A stretch of DNA of 64,000 bases from Thermohalobaculum sp039026375. Its GTDB lineage: Bacteria > Pseudomonadota > Alphaproteobacteria > Rhodobacterales > Rhodobacteraceae. The notes beneath the pieces are model-generated. The model saw only the letters and a program-made list of their open reading frames with translations, did no database searches and was not told the DNA's origin. Positions within the stretch are counted from its first letter, which is position 1; every line of letters starts with the position of its first letter. A program made the translations under genes and the position numbers. Of this stretch, positions 16,522-26,023 are shown in pieces. The DNA is taken from contig JBCCML010000003.1 in assembly GCA_039026375.1 (NCBI GenBank), forward strand, positions 88,978 through 152,977, read 5' to 3'.

Positions 16522-18012
16522 TTACTCGGCCCTGGTCAGCATGCTTTTGACTTCGGCGACGAGGTCTGCTCGGGTCACAGTCACCTGGGCTGGCTGCGCT
16601 TTCCACTCTTCGTGGGTCTCGATCTCGGCCGCCAGCCGTGCGCCCAAGGCCAAATCCTTCAGCGTCACCTTGCCTTCTGCGCGTTCGTCATCACCTTCGA
16701 TTACGGCAATGGGCGCGGCGCGCTTGTCCGCATACTTCAATTGGCGGCCCATGTTGCCCCCACCCAAGAACACTTCGGCGCGGATGCCCGCCTGGCGAAG
16801 CTCAGCGCACATTGTCTGATATCTCACCATTTCAGACCGGTTCATCGCAAGGATAACCACAGGACCCGCAGTTGCCTCCACCCGCCGACCAACTGCCAAT
16901 GCGGCCAACAGGCGGTCTACGCCGATCGAGACGCCTGTGGCAGGGACCCGCTCACCTGTAAATCGCATGACCAGATCGTCATAACGCCCGCCCCCGGCCA
17001 CAGAACCAAACTGACGCTGCTGGCCCTCCTCGTCGGTGATCTCAAAGGTCAGTTCCGCCTCGTACACCGGCCCGGTATAGTAGCCGAGACCACGAACCAC
17101 CGAGGGGTCGATCAGCACACGATCCGCGTAGCCCTGCGCATGTGCCAATTCAGCAATCGTGGATAGCTCCTGGACGCCCTCTATCCCGATTTGCGAGCCT
17201 TCAACCAATTCGGACAACCTCGCACAGGTATCAGCGGCCTGATCGCGCCGTGCGGAGACAAAACCCATGATGATAGCGGCTTGATCGTCGGAAAGACCGG
17301 CGCCTTTCGTGAAGTCGCCGGATTCATCCTTGCGGCCGTCGCCCAACAGCGCCCTGACCCCGTCCTCACCGAGCCGGTCCAACTTGTCGATTGCCCGCAG
17401 CACGGTGCCACGTTCGGAAGCAAAGGCACTCGCGTCGGAGGAGTCAAAAATGCCGATCACCTCCATGACACCGTTCAAGACCTTGCGGTCGTTGACCCGC
17501 ACAACATAGTCGCCGCGTTCGATGCCGGCGGCCTCCAGCGCGTCGCCCAACATCATGCAAATCTCGGCGTCTGCTGCGACCGTTGGGGTGCCAACCGTAT
17601 CGGCATCACACTGGTAGAACTGGCGGAAGCGTCCCGGGCCAGGCTTTTCATTGCGCCACACGGGACCAACCGCATAGCGCCTGTAGGGGGTCGGCAAACT
17701 CAGGCGATGTTGCGCGAACACGCGTGCTAATGGCGCTGTCAGGTCATAACGCAGCGCCATCCAGCTTTCGTCATCGTCCTGCCAGGCAAAGACACCCTCG
17801 TTCGGTCGATCAACGTCCGGCAAAAACTTGCCCAACGCCTCGACTGTTTCGACGGCCGAGGACTCCAACGGGTCAAACCCATAGGCGTTGTAGACGCCGG
17901 TAATCGCATGCAGCATCTCGGCCCTTCGGGTGACCTCTACCCCAAAGTAGTCGCGAAACCCGCGTGGTGTCTGCGCCTTGGGCCTGGGCGCCTTCTTGAT
18001 CTTCTTAGCCAT
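16522..18012 (-). CDS. hisS: Histidyl-tRNA synthetase
   Basis: 496 residues, class II synthetase of the alphaproteobacterial type. The N-terminus TPRGFRDYFG precedes the catalytic core. MALRYDLTAPLARVFAQH and RYAVGPVWRNEKPGPGRF (motif 2) bind ATP and His. LGYYTGPVYEAEL and SVAGGGRYDDLVMRF form the His-specific region, and GVSIGVDRLLAAL is motif 3. The C-terminal anticodon-binding domain follows (about 395-490, with IRAEVFLGGGNMGRQLKYAD). It heads the hisS-hisZ-hisG operon on the minus strand. A basic Lys-rich leader (MAKKIKKAPRPKAQ) precedes the family homology. Confidence 0.95.
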   Translation of the reverse strand: MAKKIKKAPRPKAQTPRGFRDYFGVEVTRRAEMLHAITGVYNAYGFDPLESSAVETVEALGKFLPDVDRPNEGVFAWQDDDESWMALRYDLTAPLARVFAQHRLSLPTPYRRYAVGPVWRNEKPGPGRFRQFYQCDADTVGTPTVAADAEICMMLGDALEAAGIERGDYVVRVNDRKVLNGVMEVIGIFDSSDASAFASERGTVLRAIDKLDRLGEDGVRALLGDGRKDESGDFTKGAGLSDDQAAIIMGFVSARRDQAADTCARLSELVEGSQIGIEGVQELSTIAELAHAQGYADRVLIDPSVVRGLGYYTGPVYEAELTFEITDEEGQQRQFGSVAGGGRYDDLVMRFTGERVPATGVSIGVDRLLAALAVGRRVEATAGPVVILAMNRSEMVRYQTMCAELRQAGIRAEVFLGGGNMGRQLKYADKRAAPIAVIEGDDERAEGKVTLKDLALGARLAAEIETHEEWKAQPAQVTVTRADLVAEVKSMLTRAE

Positions 18013-18073
18013 GGGTGAACCTGTTTTCGCCGCGCGCGGTTCGTAGCCGAGCGGCAGAAGGGGAGCAAGCCTA

Positions 18074-18703
18074 TCAGTCGAGCTTTGCCTTCATGGCCAG
18101 CACCGCACTATCGGGGGAGGTCAAGACCGGCAAGTTAATCCTGGCCTGCACGGCGTCACGGGCCCGCGCCGTGGAGAATTGTGCCAGCATAACCGCGGTG
18201 CAACCTGAAAGCCCCTCGGCTACCACGGCGAGTGCCTCGTCATGGGCGGGCCCATCGCCGGCCGACAGGGCGGTCATGGCGTTGGGCGCACAGTCAGTAC
18301 ATAACTCGATGTCAGTGATCTCGGCGAACTCTTGTGCCATCGGCGGTATGGACGGCTCGAAAGATGCCAGAAGACCGATAGGCCCGCCGATTGCTATGGC
18401 ATCGCGGAACATGGCCTCGTTGGGTTTGAGCACAGGGCAGTCAAGCGTATTGGCGGCAGCCCCGATGGCTGGCCCAAAAGCCGAGCACGTAAACAGAACT
18501 CCATCCGCCCCAGCCTCCCGGGCATAAACGGCCAACGCCATGATACGTCGATCCGTCTCAGCAACTGGCACGCCGCGCGCGCGATCGACCGATAGACGAT
18601 CGTCCAACAGGTGCATCGGCTCTGCCGCTGGCCAGAGGCGTAACAAGGCGTCCGCCACCGGTTCCATCGCAAACGGCGTTGCATGTATCAGTGCAATGCG
18701 CAT
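18074..18703 (-). CDS. Aspartate/glutamate racemase family protein
   Basis: 209 residues from the ATG at 18703, which has a GGGGGAGGG ribosome site. The fold is that of the Asp/Glu/hydantoin racemase superfamily. MRIALIHATPFAMEPVADAL opens it, and GVLFTCSAFGPAI carries the first catalytic Cys. The second half has TAVMLAQFSTARARDAV at the place where many family members have the second Cys, so a two-base racemase mechanism is doubtful. Similar one-Cys members include decarboxylases and isomerases of the arylmalonate/maleate type. No neighbouring pathway genes help to name a substrate. It lies downstream of nothing obvious and is divergent from the aldo/keto reductase. Confidence 0.75.
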   Translation of the reverse strand: MRIALIHATPFAMEPVADALLRLWPAAEPMHLLDDRLSVDRARGVPVAETDRRIMALAVYAREAGADGVLFTCSAFGPAIGAAANTLDCPVLKPNEAMFRDAIAIGGPIGLLASFEPSIPPMAQEFAEITDIELCTDCAPNAMTALSAGDGPAHDEALAVVAEGLSGCTAVMLAQFSTARARDAVQARINLPVLTSPDSAVLAMKAKLD

Positions 18704-18804
18704 TGGACCCTCCCCCAAATGACGCTGCCGCTTAGCAGGTGTGCGCCTGTTTCGGAACCGTGATAGCTTTTGGTTAACTCAGGGAGGCCAACGGGGAAAA
18801 TGAC

Positions 18805-19788
18805 ATGAAACGAAGGCGTTTCGGCCGAACAGAGCTGAAGGTACCAGCAATAACTTTTGGTGGTGGATGGGTCGGCGGCGTTTTGATCCACCAAAATGAG
18901 AACACCGCCCATGCGGCGCTTCAGACCGCGTGGGACTCCGGGATCGATTGGATTGATACCGCCGCGCAGTACGGCAATGGCGTATCAGAGCAGGTTATTG
19001 GGCGCTGGCTGGCAAGCCGTGCGGCGACAGAGAAGCCGCGGATATCGACCAAGTTCCGACTGGACCCCGCCGAAGATGACTTCGCCGGGCAAATGATGCG
19101 GAGCGTTGAGGAAAGCCTGCAACGCCTCGGCGTCGACCGCGTTGAGGTGATATACCTGCACAACCAGATCGACGCCGATGGCGCCGCAAGCCGCGGCAGT
19201 CGATCCCTGTCGGAAACCGCAGCTCTTGGGATGGCGGATACGATGGAGCGATTACGCGAGCAGGGCTTGTGCGACTGGCTGGGGATTACGGCGCTGGGCG
19301 AGCCGCAAGCACTCCGGTCAGTTGCCGCCAGTGGCCGATTCGATGCCGCTCAGGTCTACTACAACATGCTCAATCCAACCGCTGCGAACGGGCGTGCCCC
19401 CTGGAACTCGACGAACTTCGACAGCTTGCTGAAAATATGCGCGTCGCAGGACATGGGCGTCATGGGTATTCGCATTTTCGCCGGTGGACACTTGGCAACC
19501 ACTGTCAGGCATGGCCGGGAAATCCCTGTCACGGCCGCAGCAGACGAATCGGATGAAGAAGCCCGGGCCCAAATGGTATGGGATTTGTTGCATCCTGACG
19601 ACGGAACGCCGGCACAAGCAGCGCTTCGCTTCGGCTTAGCTGCAGAGCATATCAGCACCGTTGTGGTTGGTCTGGGCGATCTGGACCATCTTCACCAAGC
19701 GATCACAGCAGAAACGATGGGGCCCATGCCAGCGGACCGCTTAGCGCAATTGGAAACGGCTTGGGGGACAGCGGCGTTCACAGGATGA
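18805..19788 (+). CDS. Aldo/keto reductase
   Basis: 327 residues. The AKR barrel is recognisable from the first strand (KRRRFGRTELKVPAITFGGG) and the catalytic tetrad: Asp and Tyr in IDWIDTAAQYGNG, Lys in RISTKFRLD, and His in VEVIYLHNQID. The NADPH-binding end shows ALRFGLAAEHISTVVVGLGD. The form resembles the soluble AKR5/11-like oxidoreductases related to L-galactose or galactoside dehydrogenases, but no substrate can be read from sequence. It is a single transcription unit, divergent from the racemase-family gene, and precedes the polysaccharide genes by 78 nt. Confidence 0.85.
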   Translation: MKRRRFGRTELKVPAITFGGGWVGGVLIHQNENTAHAALQTAWDSGIDWIDTAAQYGNGVSEQVIGRWLASRAATEKPRISTKFRLDPAEDDFAGQMMRSVEESLQRLGVDRVEVIYLHNQIDADGAASRGSRSLSETAALGMADTMERLREQGLCDWLGITALGEPQALRSVAASGRFDAAQVYYNMLNPTAANGRAPWNSTNFDSLLKICASQDMGVMGIRIFAGGHLATTVRHGREIPVTAAADESDEEARAQMVWDLLHPDDGTPAQAALRFGLAAEHISTVVVGLGDLDHLHQAITAETMGPMPADRLAQLETAWGTAAFTG

Positions 19789-19866
19789 CCGCCGGTTTGC
19801 CCTAGTGCTCGACACCCGCACTGGCGCTCGCTAATCAGCAGCATTCGCGCGCAGGCGGAGTAGCGT

Positions 19867-20895
19867 ATGCTTCCTTCATCAGTTCTCATCACTGGCGGCA
19901 CTGGATCTTTCGGCTCCACCATGTTGCGGCAGCTCTTGGCCGATGGCGTGGCAGAGTTGCGCGTGTTCAGCCGCGATGAAGAAAAGCAAGACGTCTTGCG
20001 CAATGATCTACGGGATCCGAGGGTCCGATACTTCATCGGGGATGTCCGTGATCGACAGAGTGTCGAACGCGCGGTCGCCGGTGTGGAGTGCATCTTTCAC
20101 GCCGCAGCGCTCAAACAGGTGCCCTCTTGCGAGTTCTTCCCGCTCGAAGCGGTCCGCACCAACATCTTGGGATCAGAGAACGTCCTGCGTGCGGCGGTCA
20201 ATGCAGGGGTGCGGTCGGTTGTCTGTCTTTCGACCGACAAGGCCGTCTTCCCGATCAACGCCATGGGCATGTCGAAAGCCATCATGGAGAAGGTCGCGCA
20301 GTCGGTGGCCCGGGAACTTGGCAAGGGCGCGGCAACGACAATCTCGGCCGTGCGATACGGCAATGTTATGTATTCTCGCGGGTCGGTGATCCCATTGTTC
20401 ACCAAGCAGATCCTGTCTGGCCGTCCAATCACGCTGACGGAACCGACCATGACGCGGTTCTTGATGCCGCTGAGCCAGTCAGTGGATCTGGTGAGATACG
20501 CGTTCCAAAACGCCCGCCAAGGGGATCTGTTCATCCGCAAGGCCCCGGCAGCAACGTTGGAGGACCTGGTCAAAGCACTGAAACAGCTGCTGAACGCGCC
20601 TGATCATCCTGTCGAGGTCATTGGGTGGCGGCATGCGGAAAAGTTATACGAGACACTAGCGAGCGCTCAGGAACTGGCGCAGTCCGAGGATATGGGCGAT
20701 TACTACCGGATCCAGATGGATCTGCGCGATCTGAACTATGCGGCCTATTTCTCAGATGGAGACGCTGAAACCCGTCAGTTCGAGGATTTCCACAGCCACA
20801 ATTGCAAACGGTTGGACGTCGACGGCGTTGTCGCACTGCTGAAAACACTCCCAGAGGTTCAGCGATTGCTATCAGACATGGCAGGTAAGGCGTGA
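19867..20895 (+). CDS. capE: CapE-like UDP-GlcNAc 4,6-dehydratase / 5-epimerase
   Basis: 342 residues, extended SDR family of the CapE/WbjB/FlaA1 kind. It carries the NAD(P) loop ITGGTGSFGSTML, the FHAAALKQVPSCEFFP segment, and CLSTDKAVFPINAMGMSKAIMEK, in which the usual Tyr of YxxxK is replaced by Met as is typical of this inverting dehydratase group. It would convert UDP-GlcNAc to the 4-keto-6-deoxy-L-talo intermediate. The next two genes encode the CapF and CapG steps in order, giving UDP-L-FucNAc or a close relative for a surface polysaccharide. The stop codon overlaps the next start by one base. Confidence 0.88.
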   Translation: MLPSSVLITGGTGSFGSTMLRQLLADGVAELRVFSRDEEKQDVLRNDLRDPRVRYFIGDVRDRQSVERAVAGVECIFHAAALKQVPSCEFFPLEAVRTNILGSENVLRAAVNAGVRSVVCLSTDKAVFPINAMGMSKAIMEKVAQSVARELGKGAATTISAVRYGNVMYSRGSVIPLFTKQILSGRPITLTEPTMTRFLMPLSQSVDLVRYAFQNARQGDLFIRKAPAATLEDLVKALKQLLNAPDHPVEVIGWRHAEKLYETLASAQELAQSEDMGDYYRIQMDLRDLNYAAYFSDGDAETRQFEDFHSHNCKRLDVDGVVALLKTLPEVQRLLSDMAGKA

Positions 20896-22028
20896 TGAAA
20901 GTCGTCGTAACTGGCGCAGCAGGCCTTCTAGGTTGGCACGCACACGCACGGCTTCACGCACAAAATTGCGCGGCACGATTCCGCGGCGAAGCCGACCCAT
21001 TCGAGATCATCGCACTGACACACCGTGACTTCGACGATGATGACGCACTGGCAGCTGCCGTGCGCGATGCCGACGCCTTGTTGCATTTTGCTGGCGTGAA
21101 CCGGGCCGATCCGGTGGATCTGGAACAGGCGAACCCCGCAATCGCGCGCAGGCTTGCTGATGCATGCCATAGCGCAGGCGTCACCCCGCATGTAGTCTAC
21201 GCCAATACGATCCACGCCACGACCGATACGCCCTACGGCCGCTCAAAACGCCAGGCTGGCGAGGTCCTGGCAAAAATCAGCGGGGGATACACGGACCTGG
21301 TCCTACCGCACATCTTTGGAGAGAGTGCGCGCCCCAGATACAATAACGTTACCGCAACCCTGATCGAGGCGCTGATCGAAGGTGAGATGCCTGAGATCAA
21401 TCCGGATGGTGCTGTCAGCCTGCTACATGCGGGCATTGCCGCGCAGACGGCAATCTACAGTGCGGTGAACGGCGAAGCAGGAAGGGTCGAGCCTGCCCCG
21501 CGCACGATCAGCGTGCCGGATCTGTGGGCCAAGCTGGCTGCCTTCCACAAAAGCTATACAGCCAACGTCTACCCTGACCTCCATGACACGTTCGATCTCC
21601 AGCTGTTCAACAGCTATCGCGCGGCCACCTACCCAAGCGGATGGCCGCGCCCCCTGAAATTAAACAAAGACCCTCGTGGCACCTTGTTTGAGGCTGCAAA
21701 AGGTGGCGGGGGCGGCCAGACGTTCCTGTCTTGGACAGAACCTGGGATCACCCGGGGCGATCACTTCCACATGGATAAAGTCGAGCGCTTTCTGGTGCTG
21801 GAAGGCGATGCAATCATCCGTGTCCGCAAGGTTTTGACCAATGATGTCTGGGAGTATCCCGTCAGCGGCAACAAGCCCGCACCGGTGGATATGCCCACAC
21901 TGTACACCCACTCGATCCAGAACGTCGGTGACAAGCCGTTGCTGACGTTGTTTTGGACACACGAGATCTTCGACCCGGCCGCACCGGACACCTATGCAGA
22001 TCCAGTCCTAAGGGCATTAGATGGCTAA
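20895..22028 (+). CDS. capF: CapF-like bifunctional epimerase/reductase with cupin domain
   Basis: 377 residues from the ATG at 20895. Residues 1 to about 245 form an SDR domain (VVVTGAAGLLGWHAHARL with the dinucleotide loop; TPYGRSKRQAGEVL with the Tyr-x3-Lys pair). The C-terminal 130 residues form a cupin: GGQTFLSWTEPGITRGDHFH and MDKVERFLVLEGDAIIR carry the likely metal-binding His residues. This is the two-domain arrangement known for CapF/WbjC, where the cupin part epimerises and the SDR part reduces the 4-keto sugar to UDP-6-deoxy-L-talNAc. It lies between capE and capG with 1 and 8 nt overlaps. Confidence 0.88.
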   Translation: MKVVVTGAAGLLGWHAHARLHAQNCAARFRGEADPFEIIALTHRDFDDDDALAAAVRDADALLHFAGVNRADPVDLEQANPAIARRLADACHSAGVTPHVVYANTIHATTDTPYGRSKRQAGEVLAKISGGYTDLVLPHIFGESARPRYNNVTATLIEALIEGEMPEINPDGAVSLLHAGIAAQTAIYSAVNGEAGRVEPAPRTISVPDLWAKLAAFHKSYTANVYPDLHDTFDLQLFNSYRAATYPSGWPRPLKLNKDPRGTLFEAAKGGGGGQTFLSWTEPGITRGDHFHMDKVERFLVLEGDAIIRVRKVLTNDVWEYPVSGNKPAPVDMPTLYTHSIQNVGDKPLLTLFWTHEIFDPAAPDTYADPVLRALDG

Positions 22029-23151
22029 ACTGAAAGTCATGACGATTTTGGGCACGCGGCCCGAGATCATCCGCCTGTCCCGCGTGATGGCCCGGCTGGA
22101 TCAGTTGGTGGATCACAAGATCGTCCATACCGGCCAGAACTGGGATTACGAGCTGAATGAAATCTTCTTTTCAGATCTCGGCATCCGAAAGCCAGATTTC
22201 TTCCTGGGAACGGGTGGGGGGACACTGGGCGAGACACTAGGCAAAATCTTGAGCGAAAGCGAAAAGGTCCTGCAGGCTGAGCGCCCCGATGCCGTGGTCA
22301 TCCTAGGCGATACGAATTCCGCCATCTCTGCTATCATGGCGCGTCGCCTAAAGATCCCAATCTATCACATGGAGGCGGGCAACCGCAGCTTCGACCGGAA
22401 CGTGCCCGAGGAGACAAACCGGAAGCTGGTCGACCACATCGCCGACTTCAATCTTGTATATACCGAGCACGCAAGGCGTCACCTTTTGTCCGAAGGCATT
22501 CACCACCGCCGGATCTATCTGACAGGCTCCCCGATGCGCGAGGTGCTAGATTACTACCGCGAACAGATCGACGCGTCCGACGTTTTGGAACGCCTTGATC
22601 TGAACAGCCACGAGTACTTCATCGTTTCTCTGCATCGCGAGGAGAACGTTGACAACGCCGATCGGCTACGCGCCCTTGTCTCGACATTGAACGGATTGGC
22701 CGAACGCTACGATTTTCCAATAATTCTGTCGACGCATCCCAGAACCCGCAAGCGTTTGGATGCACTGGACACCGCTCTGGATACCCGCATCCAGGACATG
22801 AAGCCCTTCGGCTTTCACGACTATAATCACCTGCAAATGCAGGCATTCTGCGCAATTTCGGACAGTGGCACGATTGCGGAAGAAGCCTCGATCTTGGGCT
22901 TCCCGGCAATAACGCCGCGCGACGCCATCGAAAGACCCGAAGCGCTGGATGTAGGCTCGGTGATTGTGACAGGCCTTGACCCGGACACGATCATGGCTGG
23001 GATCGAAGCCACCACGGCATTTTTTGCCGAGCGGGGCAACCCGCCGGTCCCGGCAGATTATGCCGTCACCAACACGTCTGAACGGGTTGTTTCGTTGATC
23101 GTCGGCACAGCTACCTTGTCGAACAGCTGGGACGGTATTCGCGGTCCTTAG
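22021..23151 (+). CDS. capG: CapG-like UDP-N-acetylglucosamine 2-epimerase (non-hydrolysing)
   Basis: 376 residues, WecB/MnaA superfamily. Signatures are TILGTRPEIIRLSRVMARL, VHTGQNWDYELN, VILGDTNSAISAIMARR, IYHMEAGNRSFDRNVPEETN, and SDSGTIAEEASILGFPAIT near the C-terminus. The GNR version in place of the usual G-x-R-T and the gene order point to the WbjD/CapG subgroup, which converts UDP-L-PneNAc to UDP-L-FucNAc, instead of a plain UDP-GlcNAc epimerase. It overlaps capF by 8 nt (ATGGCTAA). A 143-nt gap then precedes the tyrosine autokinase. Confidence 0.88.
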   Translation: MAKLKVMTILGTRPEIIRLSRVMARLDQLVDHKIVHTGQNWDYELNEIFFSDLGIRKPDFFLGTGGGTLGETLGKILSESEKVLQAERPDAVVILGDTNSAISAIMARRLKIPIYHMEAGNRSFDRNVPEETNRKLVDHIADFNLVYTEHARRHLLSEGIHHRRIYLTGSPMREVLDYYREQIDASDVLERLDLNSHEYFIVSLHREENVDNADRLRALVSTLNGLAERYDFPIILSTHPRTRKRLDALDTALDTRIQDMKPFGFHDYNHLQMQAFCAISDSGTIAEEASILGFPAITPRDAIERPEALDVGSVIVTGLDPDTIMAGIEATTAFFAERGNPPVPADYAVTNTSERVVSLIVGTATLSNSWDGIRGP

Positions 23152-23294
23152 CGACAAGTGGTGGCGGAGCATTCAACTCCAGTGGGCAGTCCCGAGGCCA
23201 AAATGCGTATTACCATTCATTACCTGCTTGGCTTTTCTCAACCGATGCGGGTAAGCACCTAGTGAGAATTCAAAGCGCTTATTCATAGGACCAC

Positions 23295-25433
23295 ATGAGG
23301 ACCGCCAAACTCAATCCGACGACCGTCACTCCGCTGCCAGCACAGATGCCTCAGAACACGCCGGATAGTGTCGCTGGGATGGATCTGACGCAGGTTGTCA
23401 GAACCGTTTGGCGCGGAAAATGGATCGTTCTTGCCTGCATGCTTTGCGCGATTACAAGCTGCATCGCGTACATAGTATACGTGGCGACACCAATTTACAC
23501 TGCAACCTCAGTCGTGACGCTGGATAACAGAAATGAACAGATCGTTGACTTTGAAAATGTCATATCAGGATTGGCTGGAGATCAAGCGAGTATTAACACC
23601 GAAGTTGAAGTCCTGCGATCTCGGATCCTAGTTGACAAACTAGTTGTGTTATTAAATCTCGAGCAGGATCTGGAATTCAACCTATTTCTAGAAGAGCCGT
23701 CGGCATGGTCGCTCGATGAAGTGCTGCGTCTGATGACTGGCCAAGTCGCTGAGCCCCCTACGGCAGAACGCATTCGCGACAAAACCATCGATAGGGTCTT
23801 GGAAAGCATCTCTGTTGGTAACATTAGGCAGAGCTACGTCTTCCGGATCACGGCGCGCACAGAAGACGCCGCAAAGTCAGCTTTGATCGCTGACACACTC
23901 GCTGAGATTTACATTGCTGAGCAGATTGACGTGAAAGCCGAGGCGACCCAACAGGCGACTTCTTGGCTGAGCGAACGAGTGACGGAACTACAGGTCGAGT
24001 TGGAAGCCGCCGAGAATGCCGTCAACACCTTTAACTCGTCCACCGAGTTAATCAGCCCCGAAGCGCTGGAAGCGCTCAATCGGAAGCTGAAGGAGTTCAG
24101 GGATCGCTTTGCGACTCTGACCGCGGCTGAAAGTCAGCTGCGCGACCGCGTCATGACGCTTGAGTCCGCATTCGCAAGTGATGACATGAGTCGCATGGCA
24201 GGCGTCGCAGACGATCAGGCCCTCACTCAAATGCTAGTGCGCCTATCGTCTGGATCGGAGGCTAACAGAGCCGCCTTTGACAATCGATTTGAACAGATCG
24301 TCGGGAGGGCGAGGATTGAGTTGGAGCGCAATCGTTCGCAGCGTGCAACTCTCGCAACCTCTATCGATGAGTTAGAGTCGCAGGTGTCCAGTCAGTCAAC
24401 TGATCTTTTGAAGCTACTGCAGCTACAACGTGAAGCCGAAGCGAGCGGTATCATCTACGAGTATTTTCTAAGCCGCCTTAAAGAGACATCTGTACAAATT
24501 GGGATTTTGCAGGCGGACAGTAGATTGTTGTCTCGAGCAGTAACGCCGGAGCGTCCATCTTCACCGCAGAAAGCGTTAATGTTGATCGTTTTTGCGTTGA
24601 TCGGTTTCATCGTCGGCGCCGCCATCGTGATCATTCGCGAAATGCGAAACAACGCCTTCCGGACACCGGCACAAATGGAATCCGAAACGGGTGTCGCTGT
24701 TATCGGGCAGGTGCCGCGGGCCCCGTTTGCCCGCCGCAAGCGGGTCCTAGACTACATCGTCAATAAGCCAACATCCGCGATGGTCGAAGCTGTGCGCAAC
24801 ATGCGTACCTCGATCCTCCTGTCCAACTTGGACAAAGAACCTCAGGTCATCATGATGACCTCCTCAGTGCCCGGCGAAGGGAAAACAACGCTTTCGCTCG
24901 GCCTCGCGCAGAACCTCGGCAGTATGGGAAAGAAGGTCCTCATCATCGAAGGTGACATGCGGCGACGCACCTTCCGTGAATTCTTCGACCTTGGTGATCA
25001 GCGAGGCCTTTTGGCTGCTGTCATCGAAAACACGCCACTTAAGGACGTCGTCTACCACAACGACCTCTTGGACGTAGACATTCTAATCGGTGAGCGGTCT
25101 AGTATGAACGCCGCCGACTTCTTCTCCTCGGAGAAATTTGCGCAGTTCCTGGAACGTGCGCGCAGCGAGTACGACTACATCGTCATCGACACGCCCCCAG
25201 TACTGGTTGTGCCAGACGCCCGCGTTATCGGACAATCAGCCGATGTTGTCGTCTACGTGGTGCATTGGGACAGCACACCCAAAACACAGGTGAAACAAGG
25301 CATCGGGTCGTTTGCGATGGTCAATGCGCCGGTCGCCGGCTTAGTGCTTAGCCAGATCGATCCGCGTGGCATGCGATCTTATGGCTATGGCTCGTCCTAC
25401 GGCTATTACGGCAAAGGCTACTACGACAACTAA
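23295..25433 (+). CDS. Polysaccharide export tyrosine autokinase (Wzc/ExoP type)
   Basis: 712 residues. The N-terminal Wzz domain begins after one membrane helix at about residues 49-71 and is followed by a long coiled coil (about 220-400) and a second helix at about 429-452. The cytoplasmic BY-kinase domain has Walker A in SSVPGEGKTTLSLG (about 526-534), Walker A-prime in VLIIEGDMRRRTF, and Walker B in YIVIDTPPVLVVPDA. The last 17 residues contain seven tyrosines, the autophosphorylation cluster. Such proteins control chain length and export of capsule or exopolysaccharide. No Wza-type export protein or polymerase is in the window. The 5' half is visibly richer in A/T than its neighbours. 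Confidence 0.92.
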   Translation: MRTAKLNPTTVTPLPAQMPQNTPDSVAGMDLTQVVRTVWRGKWIVLACMLCAITSCIAYIVYVATPIYTATSVVTLDNRNEQIVDFENVISGLAGDQASINTEVEVLRSRILVDKLVVLLNLEQDLEFNLFLEEPSAWSLDEVLRLMTGQVAEPPTAERIRDKTIDRVLESISVGNIRQSYVFRITARTEDAAKSALIADTLAEIYIAEQIDVKAEATQQATSWLSERVTELQVELEAAENAVNTFNSSTELISPEALEALNRKLKEFRDRFATLTAAESQLRDRVMTLESAFASDDMSRMAGVADDQALTQMLVRLSSGSEANRAAFDNRFEQIVGRARIELERNRSQRATLATSIDELESQVSSQSTDLLKLLQLQREAEASGIIYEYFLSRLKETSVQIGILQADSRLLSRAVTPERPSSPQKALMLIVFALIGFIVGAAIVIIREMRNNAFRTPAQMESETGVAVIGQVPRAPFARRKRVLDYIVNKPTSAMVEAVRNMRTSILLSNLDKEPQVIMMTSSVPGEGKTTLSLGLAQNLGSMGKKVLIIEGDMRRRTFREFFDLGDQRGLLAAVIENTPLKDVVYHNDLLDVDILIGERSSMNAADFFSSEKFAQFLERARSEYDYIVIDTPPVLVVPDARVIGQSADVVVYVVHWDSTPKTQVKQGIGSFAMVNAPVAGLVLSQIDPRGMRSYGYGSSYGYYGKGYYDN

Positions 25434-25439
25434 TTGCGC

Positions 25440-25853
25440 TTAGGGCGATGCCGTTCTCTTCGCTGGGCTTTCACGGCCCAGATTGTCCAGGATTGGACAG
25501 TCGGGCCGGTCATCGCCGCTACAGCGATCTACAAGATCCCGCAGCACATCCCGAAGCCCCTGCAATTCGGCAATCTTCTGCTCAATCTGCTGCAAGTGTT
25601 CACGCGCAACTGTTTTCACGTCCGCGCTGGCGCGACCGCGATCTTCGTACAGCGATAACAGCGTCCTGCAATCGTCAATCGAGAAACCAAGTGACCTGGC
25701 CCGCGCCAAGAACGTCAGCTTGTGCACGTCCGTTGGGGCAAATCGGCGATAACCGTTCTCACCACGGTCAGGCCGAACCAGGCCAATCTCCTCATAGTAT
25801 CTGATCGTCTTTGCCGGCAGGCCGCTGGCTGCGGCAACATCACCGATGTTCAT
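25440..25853 (-). CDS. cueR: MerR-family regulator, CueR-like copper sensor
   Basis: 137 residues. A MerR helix-turn-helix opens the protein (MNIGDVAAASGLPAKTIRYY, then GLVRP and NGYRRF), followed by a dimerisation helix. The metal-binding loop has Cys111 and Cys119 spaced C-x7-C (CSGDDRPDC), as in Cu(I)-sensing CueR/HmrR. The usual partner, a copper P-type ATPase copA, is not adjacent: the convergent neighbour is the tyrosine kinase, 6 nt away, and upstream lies the glycoside hydrolase gene. It therefore looks like an orphan sensor whose target is elsewhere. A gold/silver-type or other MerR metal sensor cannot be excluded. Confidence 0.78.
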   Translation of the reverse strand: MNIGDVAAASGLPAKTIRYYEEIGLVRPDRGENGYRRFAPTDVHKLTFLARARSLGFSIDDCRTLLSLYEDRGRASADVKTVAREHLQQIEQKIAELQGLRDVLRDLVDRCSGDDRPDCPILDNLGRESPAKRTASP

Positions 25854-26023
25854 TCAAATTCTCCGTCCCTCGCGCGTCGTAACGCCAAATATAGTTAACA
25901 TATTATGAATGTATACTTCCCGAATTAGGACGGTTTACGCCTAATATTTCCATTGAGCAGACGCCAGCTTTGTGTTGCCGTTCATTGTGATCGCGTACGG
26001 TTAGGACACTCGGAGGTTTGAGT

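Noticed and set aside
16357..17166. 269-codon frame antisense to hisS/hisZ
   Set aside because: Shadow of two well-supported genes; no ribosome site and no family resemblance.
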